A stretch of DNA of 64,000 nt from Erpobdella octoculata (GCA_963978895.1 OZ022245.1:2989121-3053120), one strand, 5' to 3'; positions 13,935 to 26,614 are shown, counted from the stretch's first letter. Translations and numbers: made by a program. The notes: generated by a model from the letters alone, not told the origin.

Positions 13935-15349
13935 TAGGGTTGTTACAGTTACTGAATCTAAAACTGAAACATTCAGTTAACTGAATCTTTTTAGATTCAG
14001 TAACTTCAACTGAAACTGAATCTTTTTAAAAAACTGTAACTGAAACTGAATCTATTGAGAAAACTGAATATAACTGAATCTTTTAGAATGAATATTTTTT
14101 ATCATTTTATTATATTATTTTTATGTTTGCGGTTAAATATTTTGATTCTATGGCACGGACGATAACTCGGTCGAAGTTAGGAATAGTTCTTTCTTTTTGT
14201 TTCGTGTTAGTGTTCTGTTGCTTGCGTTGTTTTTCAAAGATTTTCAAGTTTTTAGAATTACCAGAATGGAAGATACTTGTGTTAGTAATAACATTGTTAT
14301 GGACGAATCTACCGAGGAAGAAGTATCGTTTATTCAACAAAATGAGTCGGAATCAGCTTTAGGACCTTCAACGAAAAAAGCTAGATTCAACAAAACAAGA
14401 CCTATACTAACCCGGTACATAAAAGGTTTACAGGAGTTGGAGCCGATATTAAGTGCAATATTTGTTCTGTAATTTTGAAGGGTAAAAATGTCAAAAATTT
14501 AGAGTCTCACTTGAGGAAGCATGAAACAGAATACGCAGATTATTTAGAGGAAAAAATAGCTATGATATCAAAAACACAAAGTAAGTCTATTAAACGACCC
14601 TTTTCATATTTGAAAAACCAGGCAACAATTGAAAACTGTTTTGTTGTTAAAGAACGCAAAAATGACATTAAAAAAGGCTCCAATGCCTATAATAAGGCTG
14701 TCCATGCTATCGCCTCAGCATTTGCTGCAAACAGTTCGCCATTTCTTTTGATCGAAGACCTTCTAATAAAAATATGTTTGCAGTTGTGTCGGAAGGTCGT
14801 TTACTAACCTTGCCGAAACAACACGATATATCCACAAAAGTGTCCGAATTAGTAAAAGAATTAAAAAGATCTGTTGAATTATCATTGAATTCAGCGAAGT
14901 ATGTGTCAATCACAACAGATGGTCTCGGCCATGTTATTCATCGGTAAGGATGGGAATAACTTGCCATTATTTTGATCGAAACATCAATAAAATAAAAAGA
15001 GCTCTTCTGACTTGTAGAACAATTACGCAACCCATTACAGGCTTTGCTCTTAGCAGATGTTGGCATAATTTGGGTGACGACAAGCTGGGAGCTGAAGTCT
15101 TTTATAAATTCAAGAAGGAATTTTTAAGCTAAATACATTTTTTAAACATGTCTGTGTTGCAAAATGTTTTTTTATAGTAAATTTCTTCTTGGTAGTTTAC
15201 CTAAAAAAATTGAAAAAAAAAACTGAATCTAACTGTAACTTAAACTGAAACTGAATCTTTAAAGATTCAGTTTACTGAAACTGAATCTTTGTAAAGTTTC
15301 AGTTACTTTAACTGAAACTGAATCTTTTTTCAAAACTGTAACAACCCTA
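13935..15349 (+). mobile_element. hAT DNA transposon, degraded
   Basis: The 1,415-bp element begins TAGGGTTGTTACAGTT and ends with the exact complement. It is flanked by 8-bp duplications differing at one base (GTTAAAAC at 13927-13934, CTTAAAAC at 15350-15357), the size hAT transposases make. Both ends carry arrays of ACTGAAACTGAATC-like subterminal repeats on both strands, typical of hAT transposase-binding sites. Inside is a broken BED-finger transposase covering only the N-terminal part, so the copy could move only in trans. Confidence 0.88.
14400..15132 (+). pseudogene. BED-finger hAT transposase, frameshifted and truncated
   Basis: Coding remnants occur in order in different frames. A BED finger reads GADIKCNICSVILKGKNVKN followed by LESHLRKHE (about 14430-14525, Cys-x2-Cys with His residues). 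After it come HAIASAFAANSSPFLLIED (about 14703-14760), then after a frameshift VSELVKELKRSVELSLNSAK and YVSITTDG (about 14840-14925), then WHNLGDDKLGAEVFYKFKKE to a stop at 15132. At least two frameshifts separate these. The catalytic core and hAT dimerisation domain are absent. Confidence 0.75.
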
Positions 15350-15554
15350 CTTAAAACTAAAAAAAAAACAAAATTTAGACCATATATTTCAACCACGTTG
15401 GAAAATTTAAAAATGTCAAATTTCAGCTGAAAGAAATAAAAAAATTCAAATAAAGAAAAAAAATCACTAACGCACAAAAACAAAAATTACTGAAAAATTA
15501 TCTTAGTACATTTTTCCTAAATCTTGGTTTAAGGTTTTCAGAAAATATAATGTT

Positions 15555-16060
15555 TTTACCAATGCTTTTATTAACTCGTCGTCTCTGTTTCTCTGTCTGT
15601 CTGTTTGTTTCTCTGTCTGTTTCAAATCTTGCAATCAATTTTTGAGTCACTTCCTGATGATAGATTTTTTCAAATTTTGCATACATGCTCAAAATAGAAG
15701 ACAATGCAATATTCAATTATTAGTTTTACAATAAGTCAATTAATTTAGTTAATTTTCTTGAGGGTTTTATCGAGGGGTTTCCCCGCTAGTACTAGTATAT
15801 ATCAATGGTTTTCAAAGTGAGCTTTTGCGCACCAGGTTTTGGTATTTTTACAAATGCTTTTATTAACTCGTCGTCTCTGTTTCTCTGTCTGTCTGTTTGT
15901 TTCTCTGTCTGTTTCAAATCTTGCAATCAATTTTTGAGTCACTTCCTGATGATAGATTTTTTTCAAATTTTGCATACATGCTCAAAATAGAAGACAATGC
16001 AATATTCAATTATTAGTTTTAGTTTTACAATAAGTCAATTAATTTAGTTAATTTTAATTA
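15555..16060. repeat. Two direct copies of a ~205-bp dispersed repeat
   Basis: Copies at about 15555-15760 and 15845-16060 share AATGCTTTTATTAACTCGTC, a CTGTCTGTTTGTTTCTCTGT segment and AATCAATTTTTGAGTCACTT. Further copies lie at 47675-47870 (inverted), 53130-53350 and 53570-53780. Between the two copies a short CCCCGCTAGTACTAG resembles the Helitron 3' ends seen elsewhere. Confidence 0.8.
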
Positions 16061-16335
16061 ATTTCGCACATATATATATATGTGTGTGTTTATATATATG
16101 TATGTATATGTGTACGTGTGTGTGTTTATTATATTTTTTTATCTAGGAATTTTAATATAAAATAAAAGAGTGATATAAGAAAAAATTGATTGCAAAATTT
16201 GTGTTTTAATAACATATAAAAGCATTGGGTTTTAAAAATTCGTTTTTAATTTACTTGTTTTAACCTAAAAGTGAAAAGTGAACAAAGATAAACAATTCTG
16301 CAAAAAATTAATAGTTTCCATTCTTAAGGTCAGAT

Positions 16336-17313
16336 TTATTGCTGCGTAAAAAATAGTTTAAGTAAACAAAAATGAAAATAAAAAAAATTTAATTTTTTTT
16401 TAAATTGTGTTATTGCAATTCTATCGAAAAATGAGTTCCTGAGTTTGATTTTTCTTCTTAGACCTTCATGACTTATTCCGAATGTCTGTCCAAGAAAATG
16501 ATTTGAGCAGTTAATTTTAATAAAAGTTATAATTTCATCGCTTTGTGGAATTATCCTATTTGTAAATTCGTAATACTTGTCGCATGCCTTTAGTAGATAA
16601 TCGACCGATTGTTCACCATCTTCTCTATTTTCAGGCTTGTATGACAAAACGGTTTCAATCCAGTTATGATTTGGTGATAAAAGCTCTTTCCATATAAAAT
16701 TGTCATGAAAGGAATAAATAAATGGTCTTACCCAAAAACACCTGTATCTCGAATTCAACAGCACTTTAATAACCTTTTTAATTTCGCTGCTTTTAAAACC
16801 GAATTTGGATAAAACATGCAATAACTTTATACAACGAGAGCAAATATTTGTACAGTCTTGGGGATTATACAGATAAATTATTTTGTATAAAGATTCAATA
16901 ATGATAGGAAACATTTTTTTTATACTTGAGTGGTTTATTTTTTTCGCCAAATTACTCAACCACTTTTCAAAAATTTCCCTATTCCAAAAAACGCGTTTTA
17001 ATGACGCTGCAATACATTCAACTGTGTCAGTGTTAGTAACAATCTCAGAGCTTAGGTTTGTCGACATTTTCAATGTGCTCAAACCAAAACGCAAGCCTAA
17101 ATACTGTAAATTTGTCGAATGCGTCCATGCGACAGGTTCAACTTTAGCTTCCGAGTTACTGATGTCTAAATGTACTAAATTTGGTAATTTGTCAATCATT
17201 GTATATATTAATTGCAGATTACGGTTATTAATTACTTCTAAACAACTGTTTTCACTTATGTCAAGCCATTTTAATTTAGAAAGAAATGATATTGAGTCAG
17301 TCAAATCCACCAA
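16336..17313 (-). pseudogene. ZYG11/ZER1-like LRR gene, 5'-truncated copy
   Basis: The 325-residue open frame corresponds to the C-terminal 55% of the full-length copies here, starting at the last LRRs (LSKLKWLDISENSCLEVINN; LPNLVHLDISN) and running through the helical ARM-like part. There is no ATG. Immediately upstream the sequence changes to a GAGCGG-rich Helitron-type segment and an (AT)n tract at 17370-17423, so the 5' half was lost at a rearrangement. The frame is otherwise open and its 3' flank matches the other copies. Confidence 0.75.
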
Positions 17314-17364
17314 ATTTGAAATCCGTCAAAAAATGAGCGGAGCGGAGCGGGTGAGCGAGCGGGA

Positions 17365-17428
<64 letters not shown>

Positions 17429-17545
17429 AAAAAACTATTTCCTTTAAAACATCGTCATATATTGAAAATTGGCTGAAAAAATATAATTTCAAATCTTTCT
17501 ATCGAATTAATTATGCCACCTAAACGAAAAGCTATTGATTCCAAA

Positions 17546-18043
17546 TCATATATATGAATGTTTGTGGGTTAGTTTCTCTATTATAGAAACGGGAAAGCGG
17601 AACGGACAGCGAGCGGGAACGGAAAAGCAAGCGGGAATGGGAGAGCAAACGTGAGCGGGAACGGGACAGCGACCGGGAACGGGAAAACGACCGGGAGCGG
17701 GAAAGTGACCGGGAGCGGGAAAGCGACCGGGAGCGGGAAAGCGACCGGGTGCGGGAAAGCGACCGGGAGCGGGAAAGCGACCGGGAGCGGGAAAGCGACC
17801 GGGTGCGGGAAAGCGACCGGGAGCGGGAAAGCGACCGGGAGCGGGAAAGCGACCGGGAGCGGGAAAGCGACCGGGAGCGGGAAAGCGACCGGGAGCGGGA
17901 AAGCGACCGGCAGCGGGAAAACGACCGAAAACGGGAAAGCGAACAGGAGTGGGAAAACAGGTGGGAAAGGAAACGGGAGAGAAAGAGACAAACATTAGAA
18001 AAACCTCTAAAAAAACCCGGGCAACGCCGGGTATCTCCGCTAG
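17546..18043 (+). mobile_element. Short Helitron-type element with 18-bp minisatellite core
   Basis: It begins TCATATATATGAATGTTTG after an A and ends in the hairpin CCCGGGCAACGCCGGG, 8 bases, then CTAG followed by T. Those are the hallmarks of Helitron ends (5' TC, 3' hairpin plus CTRR, insertion between A and T). The core, about 17590-17960, is GGGAGCGGGAAAGCGACC repeated some 15-18 times. No Rep/helicase is encoded, so it is non-autonomous. Arg/Glu and Pro-rich reading frames here are repeat artefacts. Confidence 0.72.
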
Positions 18044-18364
18044 TAATATATAATTAGATTTAAACAAATCCGTCATTTTTGACGGGCTATCTCTATTAAA
18101 TGTATAAATTTAAAAAAAATGTTTTTCTTTGCCTCTTTTTTGAGTCAACGAACTAAAATTTTTGAATCTAAAACAATCGAAAGTGGGTGATTTTTCGTTT
18201 CTAAGATTTGATCACACCAGACAAACAAACCAACAAACAAACAGAGAAACGAGTGAAGTTAAATAAAAGCATTTAAAAATTATGGTGTATCCGCAATCAC
18301 TCAAATAAAAAAATTTCAAACAGTTTTTTGACCAAAAATGTAAAAATATGTCGAGTCAAAGCCA

Positions 18365-18460
18365 GGCATTCCAAACGAGCAGAGATGGAAACGGGAGCGA
18401 GTGTTATAAACGATAGAAAAACCTCTAAAAACCCCGGGCAACGCTGGGTAACCCCTCTAG
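18365..18460 (+). mobile_element. Helitron-type 3' end remnant
   Basis: The hairpin CCCCGGGCAACGCTGGG followed by TAACCCCTCTAG and then T matches the other ends of this family. The 5' part was not found. Confidence 0.6.
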
Positions 18461-18519
18461 TGTATAATATATACCAAAGATGTTCAAATTAAGTTGGTTT
18501 TTTTTAATTGATTTATGTA

Positions 18520-18665
18520 TCTATATATATAAAAATGAAAGTTTGTATATATGTATGTATGTATATATATAGGTATGTTATTTATGCATTGCTACACCAT
18601 TCATCCGATCGTAATGAAATTTGCGTACAGACAAAGACACACACAAACAGAGATTTTAACCTAAA
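18520..18665 (+). mobile_element. Helitron-type 5' end
   Basis: TCTATATATATAAAAATGAA after an A, then a conserved block (TGCATTGCTACACCATTCAT, CCGATCGTAATGAAATTT) also seen at 20790-20840. It lies just 3' of the minus-strand ZYG11-like gene, which may therefore sit inside this element. Confidence 0.6.
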
Positions 18666-18954
18666 TAAAAGTTTGTAAGTCAAGTTTATTTTTAACTGAA
18701 AAAATCAAGAAATTCAAATAAAGAGAAAAAAATTGCTAACGGACAAAAACACAAATTACTGAAAAATTATCTTAGCACGTTTTTTCTAAGTTTTGTATTT
18801 CAAGTTTTCAGAAATTGCAATGATTTTTAACCTTACAGTGAACAAAAATCAAAGGTTCTGCAAAAATTTAATCGTTTCCATTCTTCAGGTCATATTTATT
18901 TTTGTGTAAAAAATAGTTTAAGTAAACCAAATTAAAATTAAAAAATAAAATCTT

Positions 18955-20592
18955 TTAAAGTTTTGTTATAGCATTTTTTAGACCATTTTTTGATGAGTTT
19001 AATTTTTGTTTCAAGAATTTACGAATTGTTCGAAATTTCTGTTTAAGAATAGGATCTGAGCAGTTCTTTTTAATAAAGTTTATAATAGCATCGCCATGTG
19101 GAATTTTCTTATTTGTGAAAAAATCGTAAAACTTTTCATATGCCGTTATTAGGTATTCCACCGTTTTTTGAATATCTTCTGAATTTTTAGGCTGGTGTGA
19201 CAAAACGATTTTAATGCAGTTATGATTTGGTGATAATAGCTCTTTCCATATAAAATCGTCATAAAAAACAATCATTTCGCTTATCCAAGAGTTCCGGTAT
19301 CTTGAATTCAACAGCACTTTAAAAATCTGTTTTATTTCGCTGTTTTTTAAACCTAATATGAATAAAAAACGCAATAATTTCATACAACAAAAACAAAAAG
19401 TTGTACAGTCTTGGGGATTATACAGATAAATTATTTTGAATAAAGATTCAATAATGATGGGAAGGATTTTTTTTTTACTTGATTGGTTTATTTTATAACC
19501 CACCAAAATTTTAAGACACTCTTCAAAAATTTCGTATTTCCAAAAAACGTGTTTTAATGACGCTGCAATACCTTCAGCTGTGTCAGTGTTAGTAACAATT
19601 TCAGAGCTTAGGTTTGTCGACATTTTCAATGTGCTCCAACGAAAACTCAAGCCTAAATACTGTAAATTTCTCGAATGCGTCCACGCGACAGGTTCAACGA
19701 CTTCAGCATACGCGTTACTAATGTCTAAATGAACTAAATTTGGTAATTTGTCAATCATTGTATATATTAATTGCAGGTTAAGGTTATTAATCTTTTCTAA
19801 GCAACTGTTTTCACTTATGTCAAGCCACTTTAATGTGGAAAGACATGATATTGAATCAATTAATTCCATCAACGATATGCTAGCGCATGTATTAAAAGCC
19901 AGTTTTTGAAGATTAACAAAATTTGAAATTTTGCCTATAGTTTTTGCAGCACATTCACAACTAGATATACTTAACATTTTTAAATTCTCACAAGGAAATT
20001 TAATTTTAAGAAGATCAATTAGATCAGTATGGTGTGGGGACTCGTGCAAACAAACACAACGCAAAGAAAGCCGAGTTAATTTAGGACAAAACCACACAGA
20101 TTTTTTTTTCCTGTACTTCTTGCGAAGACTTATTATATTACCGCATAATACATCTAAAGCTAGTTCTTTTAAATTTAATGATAAAGAAGGGTTTTGGCAA
20201 AATTGATAAAATAAAATTCCTGATTGTCCGAACCTTTCTATATTTTTTGGAAAACCTGAAAATCCAGAAAACGAAATACAAGTAAGATTTCCTCTGTTGA
20301 CAATGGTTGATAAAGGTTGAAAAAACGTATTAATATCAACATCTTTAAGTTTTAATTCACTATAGCATGAAAATTTTAAATGAAATGGAATTAGATACTC
20401 AAGATGTTGTTCCATTCCTATTTTTTGACTTCTTGAAATTATGTCTTCAAAAATACTCGATGACAGTTTGATGTTGTCTTTAACTTTAAAAGGAAGACAT
20501 TTGTTCTCAGAGCATGTTGTAAGAAAAGTTTCCTTGAAATTGAATAAGACAAAATCTGTGCATGAAAGTTTTAGTGATAGTAAGTGACTCAT
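18955..20592 (-). CDS. ZYG11/ZER1-like leucine-rich repeat protein, intronless copy A
   Basis: The single-exon frame of 545 residues is intact. N-terminal segment 1-90 includes LLSLKLSCTDFVLFNF, comparable in place to the VHL/cullin-box start of ZYG11. LRRs occupy about 100-315 (FCPKLTRLSLRCV, NLKMLSISSCECA, LSTLKWLDISENS, LPNLVHLDISNAY, NLQYLGLSF). A helical ARM-like region runs to the end. The step from LPNLVHLDIS through LQYLGL to an EGIAASLKHVFW helix follows the order in human ZYG11B. Known ZYG11/ZER1 proteins are CUL2 ligase receptors for N-terminal glycine degrons. Here the ARM part is shorter, so function is inference. Three relatives lie in this window with shared flanks. An FBXL-type LRR protein is an alternative. 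Confidence 0.68.
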   Translation of the reverse strand: MSHLLSLKLSCTDFVLFNFKETFLTTCSENKCLPFKVKDNIKLSSSIFEDIISRSQKIGMEQHLEYLIPFHLKFSCYSELKLKDVDINTFFQPLSTIVNRGNLTCISFSGFSGFPKNIERFGQSGILFYQFCQNPSLSLNLKELALDVLCGNIISLRKKYRKKKSVWFCPKLTRLSLRCVCLHESPHHTDLIDLLKIKFPCENLKMLSISSCECAAKTIGKISNFVNLQKLAFNTCASISLMELIDSISCLSTLKWLDISENSCLEKINNLNLQLIYTMIDKLPNLVHLDISNAYAEVVEPVAWTHSRNLQYLGLSFRWSTLKMSTNLSSEIVTNTDTAEGIAASLKHVFWKYEIFEECLKILVGYKINQSSKKKILPIIIESLFKIIYLYNPQDCTTFCFCCMKLLRFLFILGLKNSEIKQIFKVLLNSRYRNSWISEMIVFYDDFIWKELLSPNHNCIKIVLSHQPKNSEDIQKTVEYLITAYEKFYDFFTNKKIPHGDAIINFIKKNCSDPILKQKFRTIRKFLKQKLNSSKNGLKNAITKL

Positions 20593-20721
20593 TTTTAAAC
20601 TGAAACTTTTATAATTTCATGAATAAAAACAATAATAATATTGGATATGTTAGCATACAATATCATTTTTACTGAACACATATTCCAACGATGTTTAAGC
20701 AATGATATAAAATTTTTAACA

Positions 20722-21582
<861 letters not shown>

Positions 21583-22381
21583 TTTTTGGCTCGCTTCTTG
21601 TCAATCGTTTAGCTGGTTGTTCCGCGGCTTTTTGTGTTGGTCTTCTCGTAACCTTATATTCTTTTCATAACTGTTACTTATGTTATATTGAACCTCCAAT
21701 CTCACTTCATGTTTTTTTTGTTTTTATATTTTTCAAACTAACCATCTGCTAATTTTTGGATAGACCCGATTTTTGAATATAAATATAAAAGGCGCCCCAC
21801 GTTTTAAGTTTTAAAAATGATGGCTAGACTAGAGATAGCCTGTCAAAATGACGGATTTCTATAAAATCTCATTATATATTATTTAGTGATTATAGAGTCA
21901 CATTTTTACCATGTTTTTCATAACTTGCTTTCTTGTCTGTCTCTACCGGTACCCCATGGAACCCTTCATAGTTACCATGTAGGATTCCGTGGGTACCCGG
22001 TAGTTCATGTAACAACGTTTGAAGGTTTAAAGCAACTTTTGTCAAGTTTATTTTACATTTTAGTTTTATGGTGCTAAAAAAAGTTAAGAGAGAGTGGAAG
22101 AAAGAAAATGAGTGGGAATGGGAATTCGAACAGGAGAGCGAGCAGGAACGGAATAGTGAGAGTGATCGGGAACGGGATAACCACCGTGAGAGAGAATGCG
22201 ACCGGGAAGAAAAGGGAGAGAAAGCGGAAAAGCAAGAAGGAGCAAGAGTGGAAGCGGAAGAGCGAGAAGGAGCAGGAGAGTAAGCGGGAGCGAAAATCAA
22301 GCGGGAAGTAAACAGGAGAAAGAGAGAAGAACAATAAAAAGACCTCTAAAACCCCGAGACAATGCCGGGCAACCCCGCTAG
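21583..22381 (+). mobile_element. Repeat mosaic ending in a Helitron-type 3' end
   Basis: 21583-21870 matches, inverted, blocks at 53935-54160 (GGCGCCCCACGTTTTAAG). 22080-22320 is a GAGCGGGAA-rich degenerate minisatellite. The end at 22378-22381 is CTAG after a CCGAGACAATGCCGGG hairpin and is followed by T. Confidence 0.55.
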
Positions 22382-22439
22382 TGTAACATAAAACTTACAA
22401 GATTTATTAGTTTTTTTTTTATTTCTAAATGTTAATTAA

Positions 22440-22712
22440 CAATAATTGTTTGTTTTTTCAAGACTTTAGCGATGTTGATAAATGACTACCACCTGGAAAG
22501 AGTGATGGTTAAAAAAAGAGATAATTTGGCTGCGAGATTTCCAGAGGAATTATGACTTCGGACTGACATTTGGTGGCTGAAATTCTTTTCTTCTTAGTTC
22601 CGCCCAGGAAATCACCTGTATGTGTTTGAAAGTGTGCATGACACATCTTAATATGTAGATTTCTTGACTCTTTTTTTTTCTTATTTGAGAGATACGGTTT
22701 AATAAAAGTGTT
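22440..22712 (+). pseudogene. Duplicate of COPS9 last exon and 3' UTR
   Basis: TTTTTTCAAG acceptor followed by an exon reading D-F-S-D-V-D-K-stop (22463-22485) parallels the COPS9 last exon, which reads D-F-G-D-V-F-D-D-D-D-I-stop. Similarity continues through the 3' UTR (AGAGGAATTA, then a GTTTAATAAAAGTGTT poly(A) context at 22698). The rest of COPS9 is not seen nearby. It is either a decayed partial duplicate or a remote alternative last exon lacking the acidic tail. Confidence 0.6.
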
Positions 22713-22853
22713 TTATGTATCATTTGTAAAATTCCATTTGTCCGAGATGGCATAGTGTTTTTTTTTTTTTATAAATATTCTCTGCAAGTTATGCAAATAT
22801 AATTTAGCTAAATAAAAAAAAACTGGATGGCTTGCGTGCTTTGTTTGACCTAC

Positions 22854-25800
22854 CATGAAGAACTCGTGTTCCATTATGCTGTGGATGAGTGAATGTCTCA
22901 CTGTCATCTCTTCTGGGTTCATGAGCTGCAAACATGTGTTTTAATGTTGAGTTTCAATTGCATGTATTTTTTTCAATGACCGAGTAAATATTATGGATCA
23001 TTTTCTAAAATTTGTCGGTTTTATGAACGATATTTCAAACGGTGCTCGAGAGCTTTTGAGTTGTTGATTGTTGGTTGTCATTGTTTTCATTATTTTCAAG
23101 GGGTATTATATCATAATTGTATAAGTAATTTTTCATGCTTGTGCACAATTTATTGATAACTTGGCGGCTATAGTGGTTGTTGTAGAAGACACCTAGAGTT
23201 TTTGTATACTTACATTATGCAGATGATAACAATAGCATTTACATACGTTATGTAGAAGTCCAATGGCACGAGCAGGCATAATAGTACTACGGAGATCTTT
23301 CAGTCTGTAGATGTTCTGCCAGAGCAGGAAAATGTTTTACAATTTGTTAACATTGTACCTAACTATAATGCTCAATAGATGTTTAGAGGCTAGACAAGTC
23401 TCATGCTAAATGGAAATTTGTATTTGCTGATTCATTTAGTCGGAACTTCAGAAGTTCTGCGACGTACCGGTTAAAGTTAGGTACTGCATGGGCCGATTTT
23501 TCGCCGCCCGGTCCGTTTCAAACGCCAAAATTCCAGGCCCGGTCTGTTTTTACAGGCCTCAAGTCCTACTTGGAAAAATTGAGTTTGTAAAAAAAACTTG
23601 AAAACTCAAAAAATTAAAATGTGAAAACATTAAAATTAATTATTTATGTTTTCTTTAAAAAAAAAATAATAAAATACATGTTTCATTATTTTTGAGAAAT
23701 TTGTTTCCGAGCTCTGAAGGTTTGAGCCCTTTAAAACTGGCTGAGTCCAGATCAGCACGGACTGGGCCAGGCCTCAACCTTTGTGCTTACGAAACGGTCC
23801 CGTTCGGGCCTGGAATTTTGTGCTTAAAAGTAACGATTAAGGCTTGGAATTTTATGACTATAAAATAAGCGGACCAGGTCTAAAAAATCGCGTAGAGCTC
23901 TGTGGATGCGCGGATAAAATTATCTAATTTTAAGCGTGCGAAGCCACGACGGGACCTGCTAGTATTTCATAATTTTGTGAGAAACAAATTAAAAGAATAA
24001 TGTAATAGTTGTAATGGACGTGGTAAATACTTACTTTTCCTGTCAGCATCTCGTGGATGCAGTTGCCCAAACTCTTCAGTTGACTAATTATAGGTTTTGT
24101 GTCGGAGAGATCGTCTCTAATGAAAGATGCACTCTCAAAGTCAATCAGTTTAGCATAACCTGTTTGATCAAGTACCACGTTTCCCAGATGGAGATCTCTT
24201 GTGTTTCCGACACGTGAAGTAGTATTTTAGAAGATAGTGATAAGTTAAATGTAAATAATGATGTATAAATGTAACGTTTTTAGTTATGCTTTTACAAACA
24301 TTTAGAAATATACTTTAGATTTGTTGAGTGGTTTTGGAAGAGCAAATTAAATATCTAATCTACTTGTGACAAATTCTAATTTGAGCAAGAAACTCCAGGG
24401 CCAGAAGGATGCACGCGGCGTAGAAAGCTGTTGATTTTTCTGTAAACTGATTCTGTAGAAGGAGAAGACTGGATAGACTCCCTCCGTCCAAATGCTCCAA
24501 CATTATCCACGTGATTGTCTGAATTTTATTGAATAAAATTTATAATAAAGATTTCAATGTGCAGCTTTGATAATCATCATCAATACATAATTTCTTATAA
24601 TGCCTGTATGTTTGTTAGAAGTTTGCGTTAGGTTGTTCGGTGGCCCCTGAGTTGGGTCCATATAAAGTAACTTTTAGTAACTAAAATACGAGGCAATGGC
24701 GTGGTGTAGGAGGACGAGAGCCATTTTTGAGGAAGCGGCAATATTTAATACATAAAATTAAAAGTGTGTTGGTTGATCATCGCTTTTTTGCTGGAGTAAA
24801 ATTAACCCCCCCCCCCCTGGAAGTTCCCGACCTGGGCGGTTGAAACCCAGGCTAATACCTACCTACGCCACTAAGACGAACAGTCAAGAAAAAATTGTTA
24901 AAGATTGTGATCTTTATATTTTAATAGGTGATTTCTCTAGAAGATTTAAATTGGATTGCAAGCGAATTCCGAATTTAGATTGGTTAATATTTTTAGTTGA
25001 AAATATTTTTAATTAAATCATAATATTAAAACATCAAAATTTTGCCTATTTTGTCAAATAATTAAATACTGTGCAATTTTATTCTTCTGAAGCAAACCAA
25101 AGTAATTTATATTCCGTTTTTGTCTCCATCTCTTTTCTTGAATATTTTATAGGAGTCAATTTGGCCCATAGGCCCCTCAGATTTGAAAAAAACTCTTTGA
25201 AATTCTGGCAAAGAAGTCTAAAATTTTCCGAAAAAACATACAGAAAATTTTAAACAAAAATTCTTAAAATTTTTACCTACGACTATGACTATTATAAACT
25301 TTCTCTCATTCATCCGCTTTTTTTTTAGAACAAAACTAGTCCAGATGTCTTTTATAATTGCTTTTTGAAAATGATGTGCGACTAGACTTTCCTACCCCGG
25401 TCATTATACCTTTTGTTGGAAAGTTAGTATTGTTAGGAAATTTAGGACATTCATTATTTCAGCTCCTATATAGTACGCTAATGCATTTGGCCCTTTAGTA
25501 AATTCGTTTGTGCTGTTAACTAAGTGTTAACCCAAAAATTCGTTATAACATATAATATGTACCTATATAGGCCTACCTATATGCAATCCTTTGCGGAGGT
25601 TAAGCAAAATGAATAGCAATTAAAATGATAATAAAACTTGCAGCCTGGTAGGATTTCTATCGCAAAAATATGTAACAAAATATGTTGCAAAAATATGTAA
25701 CCAAATCTGTCGCAAAAATATGTAACTAAAGGTTTGCGCCTTTTAAACTTCATAAGTAAAACTACCACGCGTCCTAACTGAACGGCAATTAATGAATGGC

Positions 25801-26272
25801 TCACCCTATTATCATTTTTGAAGCAAGCGACCATTTCTATAATAAATGGACATTTTCCGTTAATTAGTTTCAAGACGTGGCATTCATGCTTCAGTGATTC
25901 TGAGCTGACTGAGTTGGGTGAAGAAATCTTGACAATGTAGTTTTTGTCAGACACAGTATCCTTTACGACCACAATCTACAAAATTTTTGTTAGCTGGGTA
26001 TAAATGCAGGCGTCTGTCACAGATCCTAATAACCTACTCTATGCAGTCATGTTTTAATGAAACATTAGTTTGTTATTATGAGTAATTTAGTGCGGTCTGG
26101 CTTGAGTTTTAAGCAAAAATCATCTGGTTAATATTGCATCATTTGATAGTATCTAGGTAACTCATAAATAACCAAACTTTCGATCATTTACTTGTTTAGT
26201 TTGACCCGTATATAGCAATTCAACCTCCTCGAATGACCCGCTTAAAAACTTCAAATCCAAAACAGTCGGCAT
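22854..26272 (-). CDS. PKG/PKA-like pseudokinase, compact and divergent
   Basis: Six exons in continuous phase on the minus strand: 26272-26192, 25975-25805, 24518-24364, 24197-24035, 23315-23247, 22925-22854; about 237 residues if translation ends near a GTAGGT site after FFM (reading on gives a stop at 22713). Seen: degenerate glycine loop SGSFEEVELL, Lys in NYIVKIS (about 42), Glu in ESLKHECHVLKL, AGC-type HLDGGSLSSLL and FTEKSTAFYAACILLALEFL. The catalytic-loop HKDLHLGNVVLDQTGYAKLI is followed by DFES where DFG is normal. LKSLGNCIHEMLTGK follows within 35 residues, so activation loop and APE are missing. Known PKGs phosphorylate Ser/Thr under cGMP control; no cyclic-nucleotide domain is visible. 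Helitron DNA sits in intron 4. Confidence 0.62.
23470..23962 (+). mobile_element. Helitron-type remnant in pseudokinase intron
   Basis: GC-rich blocks (GGCCCGGTCTGTTTTTACAG, ACGGTCCCGTTCGGGCCTGG) resemble the core of the 39496-41849 element. The 3' end GCGAAGCCACGACGGGACCTGCTAG followed by T matches its terminal hairpin and CTAG. The 5' end is not clear. Confidence 0.6.
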
Positions 26273-26614
26273 TTCACGTCGTTTTACATTGATACATTGC
26301 TTGATGTTTTCAGTTTTTGAATATCTTTTGCAATTAATAATTTGAAATTTTTTCTATAAGTTATTCATATTTTATAGAGAAAGTCGTTATTCGGGCTGGC
26401 GACCGCTGGTATTTTTGTAAACACTTCAAAACACTCAACTTGTTTGTTTTTAAAATTTTGATTGTTGAACAGTGATTCAATATTTCAATAGTAATTATAT
26501 TTGTATCATTTGTGAAAAAATTAAAAAAAACTCTATGTTAGAATTGCTGTGTTTGTTCTTTGTAATAATACGAGACGAGTTTAGTGTTTTTAACTAACTC
26601 GGCAATTATAAAAA

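Noticed and set aside
17546..18076. Pro/Phe-rich, Gly/Lys-rich and Arg/Glu-rich open frames of 100-176 codons
   Set aside because: Three frames of one 18-bp minisatellite on both strands; no sign of coding constraint.
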